From positions 1-6,246 of the forward strand of contig JAHWKC010000139.1 in NCBI GenBank assembly GCA_019348095.1: DNA of 6,246 nucleotides, written 5' to 3'. The position numbers and the translations under genes are program-made. Shown in pieces: positions 1-5,228 of the stretch; the first letter of the stretch is position 1, and each line of letters opens with the position of its first letter. Origin of the DNA: Pseudomonadota bacterium (GTDB lineage Bacteria; Pseudomonadota; Gammaproteobacteria; Xanthomonadales; Xanthomonadaceae). Below the pieces are notes generated by a model, which saw only the letters and a list, made by a program, of their open reading frames with translations, made no database searches and was not told the origin of the DNA.

Positions 1-174
1 AACGAGTTCACCTACGGCGTCTCCGACCGAGGTGCTTCGGTCCGGATCCCGTGGCAGGTGGAGAAGGAAGGCAAGGGCTACATCGAGGACCGCCGGCCCA
101 ACGCCAACTGCGATCCCTACGTGGTGACCCGGCTCATCACCAGGACCTGCTGCCAGGCGCTGGCCAAACCGTGA
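1..174 (+). CDS. glnII: Type II glutamine synthetase, C-terminal fragment
   Basis: This is the last 57 codons of a glutamine synthetase of the eukaryote-like type II family, which makes glutamine from glutamate, ammonia and ATP in the cytoplasm. The frame is open from base 1 and ends at TGA 172-174. The translated piece contains [16 protein letters not shown], matching the conserved N/D-RGAS-x-RIP active-site segment. It also contains [20 protein letters not shown], the GSII C-terminal signature with the metal- and nucleotide-binding E and R residues. The N-terminal and central parts lie outside the window. A second glutamine synthetase gene starts 27 bases downstream on the same strand, so the two are probably cotranscribed. 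GSII is found in actinobacteria, rhizobia and eukaryotes and is not typical of the xanthomonad-like DNA that fills the centre of this window. Confidence 0.9.
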   Translation, partial: NEFTYGVSDRGASVRIPWQVEKEGKGYIEDRRPNANCDPYVVTRLITRTCCQALAKP

Positions 175-189
175 CCGGGGCAGCCGCCT

Positions 190-193
190 AAGG
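190..193 (+). promoter_or_regulatory. Ribosome binding site of the type I glutamine synthetase gene
   Basis: AAGG lies 8 bases before the GTG at 202. It is the only good Shine-Dalgarno-like sequence in the short gap after the glnII stop, and it supports GTG 202 as the start. No terminator-like hairpin is visible in the gap, which agrees with a glnII-glnA operon. Confidence 0.55.
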
Positions 194-201
194 TCAGCCT
201 G

Positions 202-549
202 GTGGAAGCGCGCACCCCGGCCGAAGTCCTGCGGCATGCGGTGGACGAGGGCGTGGAGGTCGTAGATCTGCGGTTCTGCGACCTCCCCGGCCTCATGCAG
301 CACTTCTCTGTCCCGGTGGTCCAGTTGACGGAGGAGGCCTTCGACGAGGGCTTCGGGTTCGACGGCTCGTCGATCCGCGGGTTCTCGGCGCAGGCGGAGT
401 CGGACCTGCGGCTGTCGATCGACTGGGCGGCGTTCTACTGGCTGCCCTCGGACATCTTCGGGCCGGGCAAGGTGCTGGTGTTCGCCGAGGTCCGCGAGGC
501 CGACGGCACCCCGTACCACGCCGACATGCGCGCGCAGCTCCGCCAGTTC
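202..549 (+). CDS. glnA: Type I glutamine synthetase, N-terminal part, cut by a sequence join
   Basis: The GTG-started frame encodes the N-terminal beta-grasp domain of a GSI-type glutamine synthetase. Residues 5-42 (TPAEVLRHAVDEGVEVVDLRF...) and FDGSSIRGF at 53-61 are close to the GSI family; D54 and S57 fit the conserved loop aspartate and serine (D50/S53 of the enteric enzyme). From about residue 68 the sequence (DLRLSIDWAAFYWLPSDIF, then GPGKVLVFAEV) departs from the canonical GlnA pattern, so this may be a divergent GS-like enzyme. Family resemblance fades at residues 110-116, near 530-550. The frame formally continues to TGA 736-738, but bases from about 550 onward are the antisense of sbcB, so the predicted 178-residue protein is a fusion artefact. 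A complete GSI has about 450-480 residues; only a quarter is present, without the ATP-binding catalytic domain. Confidence 0.8.
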
Positions 550-1887
550 GACATCGAAGCTATCGAAGCTGTACTCCGACAACACGCCAGGCTCCTGCAG
601 TCGGCGCCGGCGGTAGTCGTCCCAGCGCATGCGCTCGTCGGTCGACAGCGTTTCCGGCCAGTTGCGTGCGCGATAGCGGAACAGCAGTTCGGGCATGCGC
701 GCATCGCGGAAGCCGAACACGCGCTGCCCCAGCGCTGAGGGGGGCGTGCCGCGCACCTCGCGGAACAGGCGCTTGTCGCCGTCGGCGATGAAGCCGTCGT
801 AGAGCGCGGCATCGACGTCCGACGGCAGGCGTTCGCGTTCGCCGGCAAACACCCGGCGCACTTTTTCGACCAGTGCCGGCCCGGCTTCACGAATGCGCGC
901 CGCGCGCAGCTCGGCCTCGGCCGGATCGATGCAGAGTCGCGCGAAGTCGGTCTCGCGCAGGTGCGACCAGGAGATCAGCGCGGGGCAGCGGTTGAGGTGC
1001 ACTTCCTTGAGCGCGATACGCGTCTCGCCTTCGGCCAGATCGGCGGCCGGGGTGTACAGGCGCGCTGCGATCTGATCGGCATCCAGCTCGATCAGGTGGG
1101 CCGGGTTCTGGGTGAGGTCGAACACGATCACCCGGCTGTCGATGCGCGGATTACGCGCCAGCGGCAGGATCGGCGCGGCGCACATGCGGCTGGCCGGGAA
1201 GCGCTGCGAGACGTGAAGCGCCGGCGTCATCGCGATCGTGTCGAGCAGGGTGGCGCAATGGCGTTTGTCGCGCAGCCGCAGCGAGTACTGCCACAGCTTC
1301 GGCTGGGCCGCCTTGAACTTCCGGGCCAGGCCGATCAGCGCGCGCACATCCGACAATGCCTCGTGCGCATCGCCCTGGCGTACGCCGTTGGCCTCGGCCA
1401 GGTGCTCGAGCTTGAACGAGGTGGCGCCGTCCTCGCGTTTGGGCCAGACCAGCCCCTCGGGCCGCAGGGCATGGGCCAGGCGCAGCACGTCGAGCAGGTC
1501 CCAGCGGCAGTTGCCGCCGCGCCATTCGCGCTCGTAGGCATCGAAAAAGTTGCGAAACAGGCCGTGGCGGATGAACTCGTCGTCGAAGCGCAGCGAGTTG
1601 TAGCCGAGGCTGCAGGTCTCCGGTCGCGACATTTCCTCGAAAATCAGTGCGAACGCATCGGCTTCGGTCATGCCGTCGCGCAGTGCCTGCTGCGGAGCGA
1701 TGCCGGTGATCAGGGTGGCGACCGGCGAGGGCAGCAGGTCGCCTGCGGGTTTGACGAAGATGCTGATCGGCTCGCCGATCTCGTTGAGTTCGGCGTCGGT
1801 GCGGATCGCGGCAAATTGTGCGATGCGCGTCCGGCGCGGGTCGGCGCCGAAGGTTTCCAAATCGTAGAACAGAAAGCTGGCGGGCAT
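541..1887 (-). CDS. sbcB: Exodeoxyribonuclease I (3'->5' ssDNA exonuclease), C-terminus missing
   Basis: ExoI degrades single-stranded DNA from the 3' end and works in recombination and mismatch repair. The ATG at 1887 gives MPASFLFYDLETFGADPRRT, then RIAQFAAIRTD, colinear with E. coli ExoI with an offset of six residues. All DEDDh catalytic residues are visible: D9 and E11 (DLETFG), D102 (GYNSLRFDDEF), H175 (DAHEAL) and D180. The SH3-like and helical regions follow (KEVHLNRCPALISW; LYDGFIADGDKRLF; LFRYRARNWPETL). Homology ends around residue 449 (EYSFDSFDVELAEL). The family has about 475-480 residues, so roughly 25 residues and the stop are absent. The frame stays open through the antisense of glnA and glnII to base 1, which is not real coding sequence. 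The upstream gap holds a REPIN and only a weak GAAG as ribosome binding site. It is downstream of kmo, possibly with its own promoter, which I cannot see. Confidence 0.93.
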
Positions 1888-1908
1888 ACGTGCATCTTCG
1901 CATTGATG

Positions 1909-1938
1909 CGCTGTAGGAGCGGCTTCAGCCGCGAAGAG
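1909..1938 (+). repeat. REP element, left arm of a REPIN
   Basis: This 30-base REP contains TGTAGGAGCGGCTTCAGCCG. It is itself an imperfect palindrome (GCGGC-TTCA-GCCGC) of the class common in Pseudomonas and Xanthomonadaceae. It is the exact reverse complement of 1967-1996, with a 28-base spacer. It lies 21 bases upstream of the sbcB start. Confidence 0.9.
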
Positions 1939-1966
1939 TGCAGGCCACTGACGCCGGCGCACGATC

Positions 1967-1996
1967 CTCTTCGCGGCTGAAGCCGCTCCTACAGCG
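1967..1996 (-). repeat. REP element, right arm of a REPIN
   Basis: This is the exact inverted copy of 1909-1938 (30 of 30 bases). The pair could fold into one long hairpin in DNA or RNA and could act as a transcription attenuator or mRNA stabiliser between kmo and sbcB. There is no T-tract, so it is not a classical intrinsic terminator. The kmo stop codon TAG (1991-1989) is the TAG of the REP motif CTGTAGGAGC. Confidence 0.9.
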
Positions 1997-3398
1997 GCGA
2001 GGAGGTTCCGGGCAGGGGCGGCAACCTGGCTGTCACGATCGCATCGACCGTATCCCAATCCAGCGCCTCCAGGCTGTCATGCCCGCCGGTCAGCTCGACC
2101 AGCAGCTCGCGCTGGACGTTGCCGCGCTGCAGCGCGAGTGCGTACGGCAGACGCTGGAAGGTGACCATTGCGTAACGCGGCACGAACCGTCCCGGGTGCC
2201 TTTCGGCCAGCTGCCGCTCCAGCGCCCGCTGCAGCAGGTAGTCCTCGTCATCGACGCGGTCGCGCATCTCCAGGTAGTTCTCCAGCGCCATTGTCTGGAT
2301 CGCGCGAGCGTTGGGCAGGCGCTCGGCCTGGAATTCGGCGAACGCGGCGGCACGGTCATCCGTGGCATCCAGATGCTCGGCCAGGGCGAGGCAGTCCTCG
2401 AACGCGCAGTTCATGCCCTGGCCGTGGAACGGCACCATCGCGTGGGCGGCGTCGCCGAGCAGCACCGCGCGATGATCCAGGTGCCAGCGATCCAGGTACA
2501 GCGTGCCCAGCAGGCCGGTCGGATTACGTTCGAAGTCGCGCTCCAGCTGCGGTATCAGCGGCAGCGCATCGCTGAAGTCGCTGGCGAACAGCGCGCGTGC
2601 GTCCGCGCCGGTGCGGACGGTCTGGAAGCTCGGGTCGCCTTGGTTGGGTAGAAACAGCGTCACGGTGAACGTGCGCCCGTCGTTGGGCAAGGCGATGCAC
2701 ATGTAGCGGCCGCGCGGCCAGATATGCAGCGCATTGGGCTCGATGCTGAAGCCGCCATCGGCGGCCGGCGGGATCTCAAGCTCCTTGTAGGAATGGCCGA
2801 GGAACTCGGTGCGCTCGCCGAGTTCGCATCGTGTCTTCATCGCGCCCCGCAGCGATGATCCCGCGCCGTCGGCGCCCACCAGGCTGTCGAAACTGATGAC
2901 GTGGCTGCTGCCATCGCGGTCATCGGCCAGGCATGCGGTCCGGGCATCGAAATCGACCGACGCCAGAGCGCGGTTGAAGTGCAGCCTCGCCCCGGCATGC
3001 TCGGCGATGTCGAGCAACACCACGTTGAGCTGGCCACGGTGGACCGACCAGATCACTTCGCTGTCGTCGCGGCCGTAGCGCTGCAGGTCGGTCCGGCCAT
3101 CGGCGAAGTGGACCATGCGGCCGCGCATCATCACCGCCTGCGCCATCACCGCATCGTCGGCGCCGGCCAGCCGCAATGCATGCAGGCCACGCTCGGCCAG
3201 GGCCAGGTTGATCGAGCGGCCGCCTTCGTAGCCCTCCAGGCGCGGATCACCGCGCTTCTCGTAGACGTCGACCCGCCAACCGCGTCGCGCCAGCAGGGTG
3301 GCGAGCAGGGCGCCGGCCAAGCCTGCGCCGATGATGGTGATGTGCCTTGCGGAGTCAGCCCTCAATGTCGCCTCGCTACTGTCGTTGCAAGCTGTCAT
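1989..3398 (-). CDS. kmo: Kynurenine 3-monooxygenase
   Basis: This FAD-dependent hydroxylase converts L-kynurenine to 3-hydroxykynurenine with NADPH and O2. The 469-residue frame shows the Rossmann FAD motif ITIIGAGLAGALLATLLARR (20-39) followed by EKRGDPR (47-53). It also has the family motif GRSINLALAERG (60-71), VGADGAGSSLR (174-184) and LGDAAHAMVPFHGQGMN (314-330), the second FAD motif with the KMO-specific PFHGQGMN. Length fits the family (about 450) with a slightly long N-terminus. The ATG at 3398 lies inside a palindromic repeat and overlaps the GIY-YIG stop as ATGA, with no properly spaced ribosome binding site. An in-frame TTG at 3365 has GAGG five bases upstream (3371-3374) and would give MRADSARHITIIGAG, closer to the usual KMO N-terminus. 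The stop TAG is supplied by a REP. Neighbours kynU and ACMSD support the call. Confidence 0.95.
   Translation of the reverse strand: MTACNDSSEATLRADSARHITIIGAGLAGALLATLLARRGWRVDVYEKRGDPRLEGYEGGRSINLALAERGLHALRLAGADDAVMAQAVMMRGRMVHFADGRTDLQRYGRDDSEVIWSVHRGQLNVVLLDIAEHAGARLHFNRALASVDFDARTACLADDRDGSSHVISFDSLVGADGAGSSLRGAMKTRCELGERTEFLGHSYKELEIPPAADGGFSIEPNALHIWPRGRYMCIALPNDGRTFTVTLFLPNQGDPSFQTVRTGADARALFASDFSDALPLIPQLERDFERNPTGLLGTLYLDRWHLDHRAVLLGDAAHAMVPFHGQGMNCAFEDCLALAEHLDATDDRAAAFAEFQAERLPNARAIQTMALENYLEMRDRVDDEDYLLQRALERQLAERHPGRFVPRYAMVTFQRLPYALALQRGNVQRELLVELTGGHDSLEALDWDTVDAIVTARLPPLPGTSSPL
3363..3374 (-). promoter_or_regulatory. Alternative start (TTG) and ribosome binding site for kmo
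   Basis: On the minus strand GAGG (3374-3371) stands five bases before an in-frame TTG (3365-3363). This pair would start KMO 11 residues later than the repeat-borne ATG and outside the repeat. The ATG at 3398 is preceded directly by GGGG of the palindrome, with no spacing. I regard the TTG as a serious rival start; the sequence alone does not settle it. Confidence 0.4.
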
Positions 3399-3430
3399 CC
3401 CCGCGCAGGCGGGGATCCAGAGACTTCAGC
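3390..3430 (+). repeat. HPREGGDPE-type palindromic repeat, copy 1
   Basis: The copy contains GTCATCCCCGCGCAGGCGGG and continues to CTTCAGC at 3424-3430. Its core is an 8-base-pair stem (ATCCCCGC 3397-3404, GCGGGGAT 3409-3416) with loop GCAG. Read in one plus frame it gives the familiar CHPRAGGDPE peptide. On the minus strand it encodes the last 11 residues and stop of the GIY-YIG protein and contains the ATG at 3398 of kmo. Confidence 0.9.
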
Positions 3431-3724
3431 GTGATCAATGATGACTGACCAGAGATCCTTCCAGGCCGGGTTGGCTTCTTCGACCAGCCGTATCTTCCAG
3501 CCACGGTTCCACTTCTTGATCTGCTTCTCGCGCGTGATAGCACCTTCCATGCTTCCAGCCAGTTCGTACCACACCAGCCGCGTCACATCGTATCGCTTCG
3601 AGAATCCATCGACGATGTGCTCGCGGTGCTGCCAGATGCGTCCGACCAGGTTGCTGGTCACGCCGGTGTACAAGGTTCCTTTTCTGCTGCTGGCGAGTAT
3701 GTATACCGCCGGTTGCTTTTCCAT
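3395..3724 (-). CDS. Small stand-alone GIY-YIG nuclease-domain protein
   Basis: This is a complete 109-residue protein made almost entirely of a GIY-YIG endonuclease domain of the YhbQ/COG2827 type. Visible motifs are VYIL (7-10) and LYTGVT (18-23), the variant GIY...YIG strands. R29 lies in LVGRIWQH, and E66 in the helix AITREKQIKKWNRGWK is the expected metal-binding catalytic glutamate. Y8 and Y19 are also kept, so the domain looks catalytically intact. The start is well supported: AAGGAGG (3737-3731) lies six bases before the ATG, the strongest ribosome binding site in the central block. Residues 99-109 (AEVSGSPPARG) and the TGA are encoded by repeat copy 1, and the stop overlaps the ATG of kmo. 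The substrate is unknown for this family. Its position between inverted repeats suggests it may act on them, but that is inference. Confidence 0.9.
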   Translation of the reverse strand: MEKQPAVYILASSRKGTLYTGVTSNLVGRIWQHREHIVDGFSKRYDVTRLVWYELAGSMEGAITREKQIKKWNRGWKIRLVEEANPAWKDLWSVIIDHAEVSGSPPARG

Positions 3725-3730
3725 AAGCCG

Positions 3731-3737
3731 CCTCCTT
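3731..3737 (-). promoter_or_regulatory. Strong ribosome binding site of the GIY-YIG gene
   Basis: On the minus strand AAGGAGG lies six bases upstream of the ATG at 3724. It is a near-perfect anti-16S match and fixes the start of this small gene. Confidence 0.8.
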
Positions 3738-3762
3738 GTCGATGGCTCCCGCTTCCCGAGCC

Positions 3763-3793
3763 GTCATCCCGCGAGGGGGGTCGAGAGCTTCAG
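3763..3793 (+). repeat. Decayed HPREGGDPE-type repeat, copy 3
   Basis: GTCATCCCGCGAGGGGGGTC followed by GAGAGCTTCAG resembles copy 1 in the same orientation, but has lost bases and the symmetry of the stem. The preceding AGCC (3759-3762) also matches. It lies upstream of the nuclease gene, 30 bases from copy 2. It suggests repeated insertion or an older relic at the site. Confidence 0.6.
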
Positions 3794-3822
3794 AGAGCAG
3801 TCGATATTTCCTGACGCTGCAT

Positions 3823-3863
3823 GCTGAAGCCTCTGGATCCCCGCCTTCGCGGGGATGACGGCT
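3823..3863 (-). repeat. HPREGGDPE-type palindromic repeat, copy 2 (inverted)
   Basis: Read on the minus strand this is AGCCGTCATCCCCGCGAAGG followed by CGGGGATCCAGAGGCTTCAGC. It differs from copy 1 at three of 41 positions. The stem is ATCCCCGC (3837-3844) with GCGGGGAT (3849-3856) and loop CTTC. It starts five bases after the kynU stop codon and may fold at the 3' end of the kynU message; no T-tract follows. Confidence 0.9.
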
Positions 3864-3868
3864 GAAAG

Positions 3869-5152
3869 CTACGTGCTGGAAGACAGCGCGCGCCACCCCT
3901 CCACCACGCGCGCAAAGCGCAGCACGTCGGCATGCGTGTTGTAGAGCGGGGCGGGGGAGATGCGGATCACGTCCGGTTCGCGCCAGTCGCCCAGCACGCC
4001 GTTCGCCGCCAGATACTCGAACAGCGCGCGTCCGCGTTCATGGCCGCCAACCACGCGCAGCGAGAGCTGGCAGCCACGCCTCTCCGGCTCGACCGGCGTC
4101 ACGATCTGCAGGGTGTCCAGCAGGCGCGTACGGATCAGCGCTTCCAGGTATCCGGTCAGTCGGCGCGATTTCTCGCGCAACGCCGGCATGCCGACGCGGT
4201 CGAACAGCTCGAGGGAGGCGCGCAGTGGGGCCAGCGCCAGGATTGGCGGATTGCTGAGCTGCCAGCCTTCCGCGCCGGGCGTCGGCACGAACTCCGGTGC
4301 CATGCGGAAGCGGGTCGAGGCCTCGTGGCCCCACCAGCCGGCGAGCCGAGGCCGCTCCGTCTGCGCGTGGCGCTCATGGATGAAGCAGCCGGCGACCGCG
4401 CCGGGTCCGCTGTTGAGGTACTTGTAATGGCACCACACCGCGAAGTCGGTATTGCTGTCGTGCAGTGCCAGCTCGAGGTTGCCGACCGCGTGCGCCAGGT
4501 CGAAGCCGCACACTGCGCCCTGGGCATGACTCAGCCGGGCGATCTCGGCGAGATCGAATGCCTGGCCGCTGCGATACTGGACGCCCGGCCACAACACCAG
4601 CGCCAGGCGCGGGCCGTGTTCGGCGATGGCGCCGGCAATCGCGGCCATGGAGAACGTGCCCTCGGGCTCGTCGGGCTGCAGTTCGATCAGGTCGCTGGCC
4701 GGATCGAAGCCGTGATGGGTGAGCTGCGAGGCGACGGCGTGGCGGTCGGACGGAAATGCGCCGGCCTCGATCAGGATCGCCGGGCGCTCCCGGGTGGGCC
4801 GGTAGAAACTGGCCATCATGAAATGCAGGTTGGCGGTCAGCGAATTCATCGCCACAACTTCCGATGGCCTCGCGCCGACCAGGCGCGCCAGGGGCTCGCG
4901 CACCAGCTCGTGGTAGGTCATCCACTGCGCCGGCCCGGTGAAGTGGCCCTCGACCGCAGCGGTGGCCCAGCTGTCGAGCACCTGCTCGACATGGGCGCGT
5001 GCACCGCGCGGCTGCAGGCCGAGCGAGTTGCCGACGAAGTAGGCCTGCTCGGCATCGCCGTGGCGGGGGATGTGGAACTGGTCACGCAGTGTCGGCAACG
5101 GATCACTCGCGTCTAGCGCGCGGGCGTGGTCTTGGGAAAAAAGATCGGTCAC
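3869..5152 (-). CDS. kynU: Kynureninase
   Basis: This PLP enzyme cleaves 3-hydroxykynurenine (or kynurenine) to 3-hydroxyanthranilate (or anthranilate) and alanine. The 427-residue protein is full length for the family. Motifs in order are YFVGNSLGLQPRGAR (38-52), GHFTGPAQWMTYHE (69-82, substrate and phosphate pocket), MNSLTANLHFMM (102-113), LVLWPGVQYRSGQAFD (185-200), GFDLAHAVGN (216-225, with the PLP-contacting D218 and H221) and CHYKYLNSGPG (241-251). K244 is the expected Schiff-base lysine. WWGHE follows further on. The start is GTG (5152-5150); the only upstream purine-rich match, AGGA, is 12 bases away and comes from a REP-like sequence, so initiation may be weak. It is downstream of ACMSD (76-base gap) and upstream of the nuclease cassette and kmo, consistent with a tryptophan-catabolic operon. 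The stop is TAG (3871-3869). Confidence 0.96.
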   Translation of the reverse strand: MTDLFSQDHARALDASDPLPTLRDQFHIPRHGDAEQAYFVGNSLGLQPRGARAHVEQVLDSWATAAVEGHFTGPAQWMTYHELVREPLARLVGARPSEVVAMNSLTANLHFMMASFYRPTRERPAILIEAGAFPSDRHAVASQLTHHGFDPASDLIELQPDEPEGTFSMAAIAGAIAEHGPRLALVLWPGVQYRSGQAFDLAEIARLSHAQGAVCGFDLAHAVGNLELALHDSNTDFAVWCHYKYLNSGPGAVAGCFIHERHAQTERPRLAGWWGHEASTRFRMAPEFVPTPGAEGWQLSNPPILALAPLRASLELFDRVGMPALREKSRRLTGYLEALIRTRLLDTLQIVTPVEPERRGCQLSLRVVGGHERGRALFEYLAANGVLGDWREPDVIRISPAPLYNTHADVLRFARVVEGWRALSSST

Positions 5153-5166
5153 GGTGCAGCGGATTC

Positions 5167-5191
5167 CTGTAGGGGCGCCCCAACGGCGCGA
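5167..5191 (+). repeat. Single variant REP element
   Basis: CTGTAGGGGCGCCCCAACGG followed by CGCGA starts like the REP at 1911 (CTGTAGGAGC) and ends like it (CGCGA). Its stem is GCGCC (5175-5179) with GGCGC (5185-5189) instead of GCGGC with GCCGC, so stem changes on both sides keep pairing. It occupies much of the 76-base gap between ACMSD and kynU. Nothing else is seen in that gap. Confidence 0.6.
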
Positions 5192-5228
5192 TGGTCAGCT
5201 TCGGGTGTTCGCGTTGCCTCGGGCGGCG

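Larger units (their letters stand above)
3390..3863. mobile_element. Candidate repeat-bounded GIY-YIG nuclease cassette
   Basis: Two 41-base repeat copies in inverted orientation (3390-3430 and 3823-3863, 38 of 41 identical) bracket one complete GIY-YIG nuclease gene and a third, decayed repeat copy. The unit sits between kynU and kmo, genes of one pathway that are normally close together. The layout resembles a small mobile element with terminal inverted repeats, or a repeat family with a dedicated nuclease, as RAYT transposases serve REPs. I see no target-site duplication next to the outer ends. Mobility is inference; the repeats and the gene are seen directly. Confidence 0.45.

Noticed and set aside
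1..540. Minus-strand frame of sbcB that stays open to base 1 (629 codons in total)
   Set aside because: It is the exact antisense of glnA and glnII codons, open only because GC-rich codons rarely give reverse stops. ExoI homology ends at about residue 449.
550..738. C-terminal part of the 178-residue plus-strand frame starting at 202
   Set aside because: The residues after about 116 are the antisense of sbcB and only extend glnA by chance beyond the join; I do not regard it as a real fusion protein.
961..1980. A 339-codon plus-strand open frame
   Set aside because: It is the antisense of sbcB, whose catalytic motifs are all present on the minus strand; its end reads through a REP. The composition is that of a GC-rich shadow frame.
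3390..3863. CRISPR array
   Set aside because: There are only three repeat copies, in mixed orientation and at unequal distances, one of them decayed. They are dispersed palindromic repeats, not an array.
3823..3863. Intrinsic terminator after kynU
   Set aside because: The hairpin is good but is not followed by a T-run on the minus strand, and identical sequence occurs at the start of kmo. I call it a repeat only.
3435..3896. A 153-codon minus-strand frame beginning across the kynU 3' end
   Set aside because: It reads HPREGGDPE from repeat copy 2 and then an out-of-frame version of the GIY-YIG gene. The correct nuclease frame has the ribosome binding site and motifs.
3932..5116. A 394-codon plus-strand open frame
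   Set aside because: It is a shadow of kynU, with no recognisable domain; kynU motifs on the minus strand are unambiguous.
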